Below are positions 17,863 to 25,715 of a DNA stretch of 64,000 nucleotides, in pieces. Each line of letters opens with the position of its first letter. Position 1 is the stretch's first letter. Position numbers and translations under genes: made by a program. The notes beneath the pieces are model-generated. The model saw nothing but the letters and a program-made list of their open reading frames with translations, had not been told where the DNA came from and ran no database searches. This stretch comes from Actinomycetota bacterium. GTDB lineage: Bacteria; Actinomycetota; Thermoleophilia; RBG-16-64-13. Where the stretch lies: positions 62,001 to 126,000 of the forward strand of contig JADQBG010000006.1 in assembly GCA_016278725.1 (NCBI GenBank), read 5' to 3'.

Positions 17863-17885
17863 CGGCCTCGGATTCGCCGAGGCCG
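17863..17885. terminator. Hairpin between convergent genes, possible terminator
   Basis: CGGCCTCGG and CCGAGGCCG form a perfect nine-bp stem with a five-base loop between the SLH gene and the epimerase gene. On the minus strand it is followed by only TTTC, so it would be a weak bidirectional terminator. Confidence 0.45.
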
Positions 17886-17944
17886 CCGGCGCCGCAAAGC
17901 CGGCCCCAGAGACGTCGGGCGCTCAGCCAAGGGCCCGGCCGGCC

Positions 17945-18916
17945 CTAAAGCTCGATCTCCTTCGCCCACTCCCGGTTACTGCGGTACCACTCGACGGTCC
18001 TGGCCACGCCCTCCTCGAGCCGGATCTCGGGCCGCCAGCCCAGAAGCTCCTCGGCCTTCGTGATGTTGGCCCAGGTGCGGGGGACATCGGCGGCAAAGCC
18101 CTCTTCGAAACGGAGCTTCGCCTCTTTGCCCGTGGCCTCTTCGACGAGGCGCACCACCTCGAGTAACCCGATGGGGCGGTCGTTGCCCAGGTTGATCACT
18201 TCGTAGCCCAGTTCTTTGAGCCCCAGGACGGTTCCCCGGGCTATGTCGGCGACGAAGGTGAAGTCTCGTGACTGCGAGCCGTCTCCGTAGATGCTCACGG
18301 TCTCGCCTTCGGTGATCCACCTGACGAAGCGCAGCATGCTCATGTCGGGGCGCCCCGCCGGTCCGTAGACGGTGAAGTAGCGAAAGACCGTGACGTCCAG
18401 GCCATGGAGATAGTGGTAGGTGTAACAGAGCTGCTCGGCGGCGCCTTTTGAGGCCGCGTAGGGGGAGATCGGTTTGCTCGTGCGCTGCTTCTCGGAGAAG
18501 GGCTGCTCGCTGCTCGCCCCGTACATGCTCGAGGTCGAGGCCAGCACGAACTTCTGGGGCCCGGCCTCGCGGCACATCTCGAGCAGATTGAGCGTTCCTA
18601 CGGTGTTGGTGGAGTAGTAGACCCAGGGGTCGATCACGCTGGCCCGCACTCCCGCCCGGGCGGCGAGGTTGAGCACGGCGTCAAAGGGTCCGTATTCCTC
18701 CCAGAGCGTCCGCACCTGCTCGTATTCGGAGATGTCCATCCGAACGAACCGGAATCCCGGGCGTCCCTCGAGCGTCGCGAGACGGGCCAGCTTGAGCTTC
18801 ACGTCGTAGGCGTCGTTCAGGTTGTCGGCCCCGATCACCTCGTCGCCGCGGTCGAGCAGGGCTTCGGCCACGTTTGCGCCGATGAAGCCGGCGGTTCCGG
18901 TCAGAAGGATCCTCAT
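17945..18916 (-). CDS. NAD-dependent nucleotide-sugar epimerase (SDR family)
   Basis: 323 residues. The NAD site is GTAGFIGANV (about 7-16), followed by an extended SDR fold. Catalytic residues: Ser in STSSMYGAS and the YxxxK pair in SPYAASKGAAEQ. The later motifs RYFTVYGPAGRPDMSM and IYGDGSQSRDFTFVADIARG match UDP-glucuronate 4-epimerase (GalE/CapI-like) enzymes; UDP-glucose 4-epimerase is the alternative. It probably supplies an activated sugar for surface polysaccharide. Single gene, convergent with the SLH gene. Confidence 0.92.
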   Translation of the reverse strand: MRILLTGTAGFIGANVAEALLDRGDEVIGADNLNDAYDVKLKLARLATLEGRPGFRFVRMDISEYEQVRTLWEEYGPFDAVLNLAARAGVRASVIDPWVYYSTNTVGTLNLLEMCREAGPQKFVLASTSSMYGASSEQPFSEKQRTSKPISPYAASKGAAEQLCYTYHYLHGLDVTVFRYFTVYGPAGRPDMSMLRFVRWITEGETVSIYGDGSQSRDFTFVADIARGTVLGLKELGYEVINLGNDRPIGLLEVVRLVEEATGKEAKLRFEEGFAADVPRTWANITKAEELLGWRPEIRLEEGVARTVEWYRSNREWAKEIEL

Positions 18917-19085
18917 TTAGACTCCTACCTTGCGCTGCGTCCCCAGCGATTCGGCTGAAGCGCAGTCAGGTTACGCTACGGGAAACCCGTCATGCGGTGA
19001 AGGCCACTTTGCAATCGCCGCACCATCCGGCCGCGGGCCGCAGGTTCGGGCACAAGTCGCTTCCGCCCACCGCGCGGGGTGCTCC

Positions 19086-19628
19086 TCAAACTATATCCTT
19101 CTCACCCTTTGTTCTAGAGTGCGGCACCGGCAGTATGGCGATGAAGCGGGCGAGGACGACTATTGACATGAATAAGCCCGCCGCACTCTCCACCCACATC
19201 AAGGCCAGCGCCGTCTGCGTGCGCGGCGTCATCTGGCTCCAACCGGAGCCGGTGAACGTCGAGAAGCTCTCGGAAAGGAGCACAGGGGGGCTGCGCGTCA
19301 CCCCGTCCAATTGAGGCACCATGATGCCGTAGGCGGCCTCCTCGTGTCTCCCGGTATGGTCGAAGAGGAGCACGTTCACCTGGTACACGACCACCTCGAG
19401 AATGCGCAGCGTGCCGTAGATGACGAGGGCTAAAACGAAGGGACTCTGCGGCCAAGTTCCAGCCAGCCAGACACCAGCAAAGGCCAGCGCCGTGTGGCTA
19501 GCCACCCATAGTTCAACCCCGCCCGGCGTAGACAGTGAAGGAATGAAGGAGCGAAAGATCGTGAACAGCGAAAGGTACCGGAGCCCGCGGAAGAGTCGGT
19601 CTGAAGCGGGAACGACCCAACTGCGCAT
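19086..19628 (-). CDS. Hypothetical membrane protein
   Basis: 180 residues with about four hydrophobic segments (about 20-33, 43-62, 65-85 and 140-165). Between the third and fourth lies a soluble part (DHTGRHEEAAYGIMVPQLDG). The sequence ILEVVVYQVNVLLFD is reminiscent of small channel-associated membrane proteins but I cannot name a family. Ribosome site weak (GAGAAG). Codon use is less GC-biased at third positions than in neighbours. Confidence 0.5.
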   Translation of the reverse strand: MRSWVVPASDRLFRGLRYLSLFTIFRSFIPSLSTPGGVELWVASHTALAFAGVWLAGTWPQSPFVLALVIYGTLRILEVVVYQVNVLLFDHTGRHEEAAYGIMVPQLDGVTRSPPVLLSESFSTFTGSGWSQMTPRTQTALALMWVESAAGLFMSIVVLARFIAILPVPHSRTKGEKDIV

Positions 19629-20010
19629 GTTGATCGACTTCTCGTATCCGTAACTCGCTGTTGGCGAAGTACTCTATCTGGCGACGGTGCGGAATGGCCA
19701 CGTCTCTCTTGCTCCTGATGGCAGGTCTGTCTATTGCGACAGGTAGACGGGGCCAGGTACCTACATTCGGAGATCCAGGAAGAACCCACTTCGATAAAGC
19801 TTCGCATTGTGGCGAGAAGTAGCGGGGCGACCGTGCGGCCGGAATTCCTAAATCAGGGCTGGAGCTGATTTGGGGGCAGACGCGATGCTAGGGAGTGGAA
19901 CGGGGGGTGCAACAAAGGGGGACTCGCGTGAGGACCGATCCTTCTGGCAAGTCGTGGTTGGCCTCGCCTGAGAGTCGAAGCGCGGGGAGCTAGTTGCGTA
20001 AACAATAAGG
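19629..20010. other. Gene-free stretch
   Basis: About 380 bases with mixed composition and no credible frame. A marked drop in coding signal marks the start of the accessory strip. No repeats or terminators seen. Confidence 0.4.
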
Positions 20011-20047
20011 TTGCTAGATCCGCACAACTAGGTATAATTAGACAACC
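20011..20047 (+). promoter_or_regulatory. Consensus-like promoter giving a nearly leaderless mRNA
   Basis: TTGCTA (20011-20016), a 16-base spacer and a perfect TATAAT (20033-20038). The expected transcription start is about 20045, while the ATG of the AbiEi-like gene is at 20048. No ribosome-binding site fits, so the message is probably leaderless. Confidence 0.7.
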
Positions 20048-21109
20048 ATGACCGGCCCCAGCGAGAAAGCCGCTCTATCCGAACTCCCCATGCTTCTGGG
20101 CGCATTGCTTGATCTATCCCCTGCGGCATTTGCGGTGGAAGCGCTAGAAGTAAGGCCCGGGGATGCCCGCGCGGACGCCATGGTGCGGACGCCTGAGCGC
20201 AGTTTCGTTGTCGAGTATAAGTCCTCTTCCAAGATGGCAGTGGTCTCTAGGGCGATCGAGCAGCTTAGAAGGGTGGCCGGAGAGACCGGTGCTTTTCCGC
20301 TCCTCCTCGTCCCGTTTCTCGGCGAAACCGCGCGCCGCCTCTGTCGCGAGCACGGCGTTGGGTGCCTGGATCTGTCCGGAAACGCCGAGGTTAAGGCGCC
20401 TGGCCTGAGAATCATGGTGGAGGGCCGTCCGAACAGATTCAAACGGGTGGGTAGGCCGAGTTCGGCCTTCGCAACCAAGAGTTCCCGGCTCGTCCGCTGG
20501 CTGCTGCTCCATCCCAGCAGAGACTTCACGCAGGCAGAGTTGGCCGAAGCGACGGGATTGGACAAGGGCCATGTCAGTCGCCTGACTGGGCGTCTCCTCG
20601 ATGATGGGTTGATTCGCCGGACTGAGCAAAACGAGGTCTTCGTCCCCGACCCGCTTCTCCTGCTGGATGCCTGGAAGGACCAGTACGACTTCGAGAAATT
20701 GCACATAGTCAAGGGGCACCTCCCCGCTCGGAGTGGCGAAGCCCGGATGCGCCAGGTTGCCCAAGCCTTCTCGGAGCAAAGCGCCGAGTATGCCGTCACC
20801 GGACTGGCCGCCGCCTGGCTGCTAACGCATTTCGCGGGCTTCCGAACTCTCGTCCTCTACGCAAAGACTAACCCTGGCCAAATCCTCGCGCCCCTCGGCT
20901 TCCGCGAAGAAGAACGGGGGGCGAACCTCTGGGTGGCCACTCCAGAGGACGACTGGGTGTTCAAGGGGGCCTCGTTCATGGACGGGGTACGATCCGTCGG
21001 CCCGATCCAGACCTACCTGGACCTAAAGAGCGGGTTGGAGCGCTCCGAAGAGGCGGCGGAGCAGGTGAGGGAGCACTACGCTAAGGCGGTTGCGGATGCA
21101 CGAGGATGA
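20048..21109 (+). CDS. AbiEi-like winged-helix regulator/antitoxin with a nuclease-like N-terminus
   Basis: 353 residues. N-terminal region (about 20-130) has the order of a restriction-endonuclease-like fold: RADAMVRTPERSFVVEYKSS, with an acidic residue then ExK on the next strand, then GVGCLDLSGNAEVKAPG. A winged helix follows (about 150-200: DFTQAELAEATGLDKGHVSRLTGRLL, recognition helix included). The C-terminal about 150 residues (AVTGLAAAWLLTHFAG..VGPIQTYLDLKSG) match AbiEi-type antitoxin C-terminal domains. It overlaps the toxin-like frame downstream. In type IV systems such proteins bind their own promoter and block the nucleotidyltransferase toxin. Whether the ExK core is catalytic is unknown. 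Confidence 0.7.
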   Translation: MTGPSEKAALSELPMLLGALLDLSPAAFAVEALEVRPGDARADAMVRTPERSFVVEYKSSSKMAVVSRAIEQLRRVAGETGAFPLLLVPFLGETARRLCREHGVGCLDLSGNAEVKAPGLRIMVEGRPNRFKRVGRPSSAFATKSSRLVRWLLLHPSRDFTQAELAEATGLDKGHVSRLTGRLLDDGLIRRTEQNEVFVPDPLLLLDAWKDQYDFEKLHIVKGHLPARSGEARMRQVAQAFSEQSAEYAVTGLAAAWLLTHFAGFRTLVLYAKTNPGQILAPLGFREEERGANLWVATPEDDWVFKGASFMDGVRSVGPIQTYLDLKSGLERSEEAAEQVREHYAKAVADARG

Positions 21110-21706
21110 GTTTCGCTTCGCCAGCGACTACTCTCCGGAGTACCTCGAGCGTGTCCACGCGACCTGCCTCTACCTCGCCCTCAAGCTCGCCGATCTTCTC
21201 GAGGACATCGTGGTCGTCGGCGGCCTTGTGCCGTCTCTCATAGTCCCTCAAACGCCGAGCGACGACTTCGAACTCCATTCGGGGACCGCGGACCTGGACC
21301 TGGGCCTCGCCCAAGCGGTCCTGGCGGAGGAGCGCTACGAGGCAATCGCGAGGCGCCTGCGAGAGGCCGGATTCAAGCCGGACAAGAACGATCGTGGCAA
21401 TCTGACTGTCCAACGGTGGCGGTCGGTGGACTTCCCGCAGGCCCTCGTGGACTTCCTCATCGCTACCTCTACTATGTGCTGCGGAACTTCGGTAGCGGGG
21501 CGGCGGAAGTAGCTGGGGCGATCAGACCACTCCGGGGGACGGCAGAAACGGAGCGGGGGCTACGTATCCTCCGAGAGGACTTCCTCGAGCCCGATGGAGC
21601 AGGGCCAACGGGGGTGGCACTATTCCTGCAACAGAGGCCGGATGACGAGATCCAGGCGGACGTGGCCGGCTACGTCCGCCTGCTGCAGACTCTCCTTGAC
21701 GGCTAG
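21096..21706 (+). pseudogene. AbiEii-like nucleotidyltransferase toxin, internally deleted and frameshifted
   Basis: Starts at ATG 21096 inside the 3' end of the antitoxin gene. The first frame (to 21512) encodes the N-terminal nucleotidyltransferase part, with VVVGGLVPSLI and HSGTADLDLGL (the GS/D.D region), then changes to nonsense after VDFPQALVDFL. The C-terminal part continues in another frame from about 21455 to 21706: YYVLRNFGSG and RILREDFLEPDGAGPTGVALF, typical of the end of these proteins. The middle of a normal protein (roughly 100 residues) is missing, so the break is a deletion plus frame change at about 21455-21480. The toxin should be inactive while the antitoxin frame is intact. 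Confidence 0.75.
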
Positions 21707-21946
21707 ACAAAGAACCGGTCTTCAGGTCGACGCTGGCCAGCGGCGGTATAGAGCTTCGCCGCGGCCGACCCCGGTCGTAGTGAAGAAGCGCTACGGGCGT
21801 AGAGACGTTCGTCGCGGATCGCGGTCAGGAAGGCGCGCAGCCTCCGCGCCCGTCACATCGCCAGCAACGGGTCAATCCCGGCCCCCACACTCCTGTTGAG
21901 TTGATTGCTACAATGACGCCTTCGTGCGAGAAGGAAGAACGATGGA

Positions 21947-22459
21947 TTGGAGCCGACGCTGAACTTCGAAGCCGCAGGAACGAGCGAAACCACAGGATCC
22001 GCGGCCTTCCCGCGCAACGCCTCCCCGCGCAACGGTTCGGCCAGCGAGAGCTGTGCCCCGGTAGAGCCCGCTGAGATCCTCACTGCCGAGGAGATCGCGC
22101 CTGAGCCGCACAGCCGGCCCGTCGCCGCCCTCGTCGAGAAGATTCGCACCCACACCGCCACCGTCGGCATCGTCGGCCAAGGCTACGTGGGTCTGCCTCT
22201 GGCTCTCCTGTTTTCGGAAGAAGAGTTCTCCGTTCTCGGTTTCGACGTCGACTCAGACAAGATCGAGGCCCTCAACCGGGGCGAGTCCTACATCCGCCAC
22301 ATCGGTCCCGAGCGGGTGGCGGAAGCCCGGGAACGCACTAGTCGCGCCGGGAGCGCCGGCTTTGAGGCCACGGTCGACTTCGACCGGGATCGTGAGTTGC
22401 CCCCGCCGTCCTATCCTGGCAATCATGTCAGCATCTCTCCGAGTTTGCGGATGTCCTAA
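21947..22459 (+). pseudogene. N-terminal fragment of a UDP-sugar (WecC/TviB-type) dehydrogenase
   Basis: From TTG 21947, an unusual Ser/Ala/Pro-rich leader of about 60 residues is followed by an NAD-binding start: TVGIVGQGYVGLPLALLF (about 71-88), then FSVLGFDVDSDKIEALNRGESYI. This is the N-terminus of UDP-N-acetylmannosamine/glucosamine dehydrogenases, which are about 430 residues long. Homology ends near FEATVDFDRD; the rest is unrelated and stops at 22459. Catalytic Cys and the C-terminal domain are absent, so this is a non-functional stump. Confidence 0.75.
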
Positions 22460-22707
22460 ATTGTATCCGAGAGCGTAGGCTGCTGGCCGAGGGCTACTGA
22501 ATCACGAGGTCCAGCCCCGGGACAACCAATCCCCGGTCAGCGCAGCAGCCGGCCAACCACTCGCCGCGGCCCCCGGGTCGAGGGTCCGGTGAAGGTCGGC
22601 AAGCGCCTCGAGGGCGGTCTGATCGCCTGGTCCATACAACGCGGCCTTATCCTTGGGCCTATACTCTGTCCGGCGATTCAGTGAAATCTCTCTCTTGGAG
22701 ATCACAG

Positions 22708-23181
22708 GTGCGGCTAAATCCGGCACTTTTCATGCGTTATTGGCTGCCCGTGCTGATCTGGCTCGGGGTCATCGCCGTGCTCTCCACCGATGTCGCCTCC
22801 CAGGCCAACACCTCCGGCACCCTGCGTTCGGTGCTGGCCAGCCTGGCCCCGATCGTGCCGCTCAGGGTGGAGGCCTCAGTGGGCATCGACGAGGTGATCG
22901 GGGGCGTCAGACAGGTGGGGCACCTCTTGGAGTACGGCGTGCTGGGCTTCTTGCTCTGGCGGGCGCTCCAAGGAACCACGCGGCTCGCGACGAGTTCCAT
23001 TCTGGCCATCACGGTCGCGGTCGCCCTGTCGGTCTCGTTGGGGGACGAATACCACCAGTCCACGACACCCGCCCGGACTGCTTCCGGACTGGACGTTCTC
23101 ACCGATACGGTGGGCGCCGGGGCCGCTGTTCTGATTGCGGCTTGGGTCGGTCGGAGCCGGAGCCGTGGAGAGGGCGCCTAG
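22708..23181 (+). CDS. VanZ-like membrane protein
   Basis: 157 residues from GTG 22708, preferred over GTG 22681 because GGAG lies seven bases before it. Four hydrophobic segments. Motifs of the VanZ family: VRQVGHLLEYGVLGFLLWRAL and LGDEYHQSTTPARTASGLDVLTDTVGA, with the conserved DExHQ and R..S..D residues. VanZ-like proteins lower teicoplanin binding in enterococci but most members have unknown roles in the envelope. Ordinary actinobacterial gene inside a strip of remnants. Confidence 0.85.
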   Translation: MRLNPALFMRYWLPVLIWLGVIAVLSTDVASQANTSGTLRSVLASLAPIVPLRVEASVGIDEVIGGVRQVGHLLEYGVLGFLLWRALQGTTRLATSSILAITVAVALSVSLGDEYHQSTTPARTASGLDVLTDTVGAGAAVLIAAWVGRSRSRGEGA

Positions 23182-23187
23182 GCGGGG

Positions 23188-23529
23188 CTACTCGAAGCCG
23201 GCTTCGCGCAGGGCGGCCACCACCATGCTCTTGGGCGGGGCGGCGGAGAAGCCCTCGGCGGTGATGTAAGCGCGGCAGCCCAGGCCGCCCACCTGCATCT
23301 CTCGAACGGCGGGATCGACGTCCTGTCCGTTGACGTGGATGGCGGGGCCGCCGACGAAGTTGTGCTCCCGAGACTGCTCCTCGGTTTCGATCAGGACCTC
23401 CTCAACCGCGTCGCCGTAGTCGAGGCCGAAGTCGGCCAGGGCATCGGTGAGCACCGAGCGGGCCGCCCTGGTGTTCTCCGGGGCGCACTGATCGGTGTGC
23501 AGCAGGCGAATCTGGGCTTTGTCGGCCAT
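23188..23529 (-). CDS. Thioredoxin-fold protein (DUF2703-like)
   Basis: 113 residues. The start IRLLHTDQCAPENTRAARSVL and the cis-Pro region FVGGPAIHVNGQDVDP have the layout of glutaredoxin/thioredoxin-like proteins, with one Cys in TDQCAPE in place of a CxxC, and a second Cys in GGLGCRAY near the end. Similar proteins are found next to metal or mercury genes. No such genes lie nearby. Convergent with the VanZ-like gene, seven bases apart. Confidence 0.6.
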   Translation of the reverse strand: MADKAQIRLLHTDQCAPENTRAARSVLTDALADFGLDYGDAVEEVLIETEEQSREHNFVGGPAIHVNGQDVDPAVREMQVGGLGCRAYITAEGFSAAPPKSMVVAALREAGFE

Positions 23530-23552
23530 GCTTAGCCTCCGTCACAGGAAGG

Positions 23553-23588
23553 TTTCGCGTACGCGGGGAATTTCGCGCATGCGGGGCG
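23553..23588. repeat. Two 18-bp direct repeats
   Basis: TTTCGCGTACGCGGGGAA followed at once by TTTCGCGCATGCGGGGCG. They lie just upstream of the thioredoxin-fold gene (minus strand) and could be regulatory. Confidence 0.45.
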
Positions 23589-23749
23589 TGCGCGGGGATT
23601 ATACCCCGATAGGTATGGTATTGGCCGCCCGCCCGCGAGGCGAGCCGAAAGGCAGGCGGCGTTGTGGATTCTCCCTCCCTCCCTGCGGGTATTCCGGGCG
23701 CGGCGATTCAAATGCCGCCTGCTGTTCCCAACCTCGATAGGTAACTCCA

Positions 23750-24403
23750 GTGCCCAACGCCCTCAGATCGACGTCTTCCGCCACCCACACCGGTCGCCGG
23801 GGGAGCTTGGCCTTTGCCGCCCTCCTTGTGCTGGCCTTCGCCGCCGGCGCGCTACCCACCGCGCGCCTCGTGGTGCGGCGGGCCCCTCCGGAGCAGCGGG
23901 CCGCCTTCAGGCAGGCCAATCCGGGCAGCGCCACCGTCCGCCGGGTGATGGGGACGAGACCCGCCCTGGTGGTGCTGGTTTTGGAGGTCGCCAAAGCCGC
24001 TCTCCCGGTGCTTTTGGGGCAGCTCCTGGGTCTGGGTCGGGACCGCCGGGCCGCCTTGGCCTTTGCGCCCATCCTGGGAAACCAGCTAATCGTCCGAGGC
24101 AAGGGCGCCGCCGCCGCTCTGGGGGGCGGCCTGGCCCTGGATCCCAAAACCATGTTCATCCTGGGCCCGGGCATCATCGCGGGCTGGGTCGCCGGGGTCC
24201 ACGCCCCATCGATGACCGGCTTTTACGCGGCCTATCCGATAGTGAAGCGGCTCCTCGGGCGCTCCCGCATGGAGGTCGGCTGGTCAGTCGCGACCACACT
24301 CGCCCTCTTTGTGGGCCGTGCCGTCGGCCATGGGCGAAGTTCGGCCACGCTCAGTCCTCGGTTGCTGGTAGCACGGCTGCTGTTGGACCGCGACCCGGGG
24401 TAG
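23750..24403 (+). CDS. PlsY-like membrane acyltransferase family protein, divergent
   Basis: 217 residues with about five membrane segments. The three PlsY motifs are recognisable: AAGALPTARLV (for GSIPxxxL), ANPGSATVRRVMG (for NxGATN) and ILGNQLIVRGKGAAAALGG (for GHxxPxFxxFxGGKGVAT). PlsY moves acyl groups from acyl-phosphate to glycerol-3-phosphate at the membrane. Here several invariant positions differ (His to Asn in GNQ, GGKG to RGKG), so it may be an inactive or altered-specificity paralogue. ATG 23750 lacks a strong ribosome site. Confidence 0.65.
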   Translation: MPNALRSTSSATHTGRRGSLAFAALLVLAFAAGALPTARLVVRRAPPEQRAAFRQANPGSATVRRVMGTRPALVVLVLEVAKAALPVLLGQLLGLGRDRRAALAFAPILGNQLIVRGKGAAAALGGGLALDPKTMFILGPGIIAGWVAGVHAPSMTGFYAAYPIVKRLLGRSRMEVGWSVATTLALFVGRAVGHGRSSATLSPRLLVARLLLDRDPG

Positions 24404-24416
24404 GACGGCGGTTAGC

Positions 24417-24444
24417 TGACTATCTGCTAGACTAGACTTAGTCA
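24417..24444 (+). promoter_or_regulatory. Inverted repeat before vapBC, candidate autoregulatory operator
   Basis: TGACTA (24417-24422) and TAGTCA (24439-24444) are perfect inverted repeats with a 16-base centre that contains CTAGACTAG. The repeat ends 16 bases before the antitoxin start, the usual place for VapB/VapBC binding. GGAGGAG follows as the ribosome site. Confidence 0.5.
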
Positions 24445-24460
24445 AACGGCAGGAGGAGCA

Positions 24461-24703
24461 ATGGCGGAAACGGTCAACATCTACGTAGCGAAGACTCAAC
24501 TGTCGCGACTGGTGGACCGCGCCCGCGAAGGAGAAGAAATCGTCATCGCGCGAAACGGGCGGCCGGTCGCCCGCCTCTGTGCCCTGGTCCCGGAAACGAG
24601 TCGGATCACCTTCGGCCGCCTCAAAGGCGCTGTTCATCTGGCCGCGGACTTTGACGCTCCACTGCCGGCCGAGGTGCTTGGGTCGTTCGAGGGAGAGGCG
24701 TGA
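24461..24703 (+). CDS. vapB: Phd/YefM-type antitoxin of a VapBC system
   Basis: 80 residues with the Phd/YefM signature: YVAKTQLSRLVDRAREGEEIVIARNGRPVARL (N-terminal DNA-binding and dimer part), followed by FGRLKGAVHLAADFDAPLP, the peptide that wraps the toxin. GGAGGAG ribosome site, start and toxin adjacency all fit. It would neutralise the PIN-domain RNase encoded immediately downstream and repress the operon. Confidence 0.92.
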   Translation: MAETVNIYVAKTQLSRLVDRAREGEEIVIARNGRPVARLCALVPETSRITFGRLKGAVHLAADFDAPLPAEVLGSFEGEA

Positions 24704-25081
24704 GTGCGACTCCTGCTCGACACGCATATGTTTCTGTGGACCGTAACGGACAGTCCGAGGCTAAGCGCGAGGGCTCGGGATGACATCGTCGGGGCGGAGG
24801 CGGTTTGCGTCTCGGCCGCTTCGATTTGGGAGATCGCCATAAAGGCCGCTCTTGGGCGGATCGAGGGTGACGTGGCGGTCATCGCCCGTTCGATAGAAGA
24901 AAGCGGGTTTATCGAATTGCCCATCACAGCGGCCCACGCCGCGCGGGTCTCCGAATTGCCGTCGCACCACCGGGATCCATTCGATCGCCTCTTGGTCGCA
25001 CAGGCGTTGGCCGAGCCACTGGTGCTTCTCACGGCCGACAGAGAATTGGCGCAGTACAGCGAGTTGATCCGCGTTGCGTGA
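24704..25081 (+). CDS. vapC: PIN-domain RNase toxin VapC
   Basis: 125 residues from GTG 24704, directly after the antitoxin stop. The PIN active-site acids are present: Asp6 (LLLDTHMFLW), Glu43 (SAASIWEIAIK), Asp91/Asp94 (HHRDPFDRLLVAQA) and Asp112 (LLTADREL). VapC toxins cut tRNA or rRNA when antitoxin is lost. The gene appears complete. Confidence 0.92.
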   Translation: MRLLLDTHMFLWTVTDSPRLSARARDDIVGAEAVCVSAASIWEIAIKAALGRIEGDVAVIARSIEESGFIELPITAAHAARVSELPSHHRDPFDRLLVAQALAEPLVLLTADRELAQYSELIRVA

Positions 25082-25278
25082 AGCCGGCATCCGGTCTGTG
25101 CCGGCAGTTCTGCCGAACCGTCGCGGTCCTGGGGGCAAGAAGTAAGAAGCAGGCGATCGAGACCGCACTCAGAGAGAGCATTGCCCAACGCCGCCGTCAG
25201 AAACTGCTGAACGCGCTGGGCACGATCGATCTGGACCTGACCGTCGAACAACTGCACCGTGACCGAACTGCGGAATGA
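25078..25278 (+). pseudogene. Truncated VapB-type antitoxin
   Basis: 66 codons overlapping the VapC stop. From residue 19 on it reads GARSKKQAIETALRESIAQRR then KLLNALGTIDLDLTVEQL, the C-terminal two thirds of a small VapB antitoxin. The normal N-terminal beta strand (TTVxIDDELL) is replaced by MKPASGLCRQFCRTVAVL, which looks like noncoding sequence joined in frame. DNA binding is therefore likely lost. Confidence 0.6.
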
Positions 25279-25412
25279 CGGTCGGCGGCCCGGCCTCCCT
25301 CGTCATCGCGGCAAGCGCCCTGGAACACGAGGCCGCGCTCATCCACCTCGACCGCCACTTCGAGGTGATCGCCGGTGTTTCGATGCTCGAGCAACGATTT
25401 GCTGATTCCTGA
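25275..25412 (+). pseudogene. C-terminal remnant of a second VapC toxin
   Basis: A 45-codon frame starting ATG at 25275 and overlapping the antitoxin remnant (ATGA). It reads PASLVIAASALEHEAALIH then LDRHFEVIAG, the last third of a PIN domain (the LIAATALEHGxxLLTRDxHFE pattern) with one remaining acidic residue. The first two thirds of the toxin are missing. Together with the preceding stump it shows a second VapBC module reduced by deletion. Confidence 0.65.
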
Positions 25413-25452
25413 CCGGCGTCCCGTGTTTCGCCGACGTCGCGGGGGACGTCGC

Positions 25453-25715
25453 TCAATCCAGCCGCCGGAGTCCCACCGCTTTGGCCGCCTGCACTGCGGC
25501 GCTTAACTCCTCGCGCGTGGGGCGACGGTTGAGCTGAGGCTGGCGGCCCGCCTCGTGGCAGGGGCGGTACTGGGCCATCACATTAACGTAGGTGTCGGGG
25601 GAGAGTTCCTCCGCGACGAAGCGCATGACTTCAGCGGTGCCGGCCAGATCGTGGGGCAGCACCAGGTGTCTGACCAAGAGTCCCCGGGAAGCCAGACCTA
25701 CTCTGCCCGCCGCCC
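25453..25715 (-). pseudogene. C-terminal remnant of a PflA-like radical SAM protein
   Basis: The frame reads GLASRGLLVRHLVLPHDLAG, then VMRFVAEELSPDTYVNVMAQY and RRPTREELSAAVQAAKAVGLRRLD, which is the conserved C-terminus of radical SAM proteins related to pyruvate-formate-lyase activating enzymes. The CxxxCxxC cluster and the rest (about 220 residues) are absent: the frame meets the 3' end of the neighbouring gene at about 25700. A start GTG-like codon at 25677 would give 74 residues, but no function is possible without the cluster. Confidence 0.7.
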
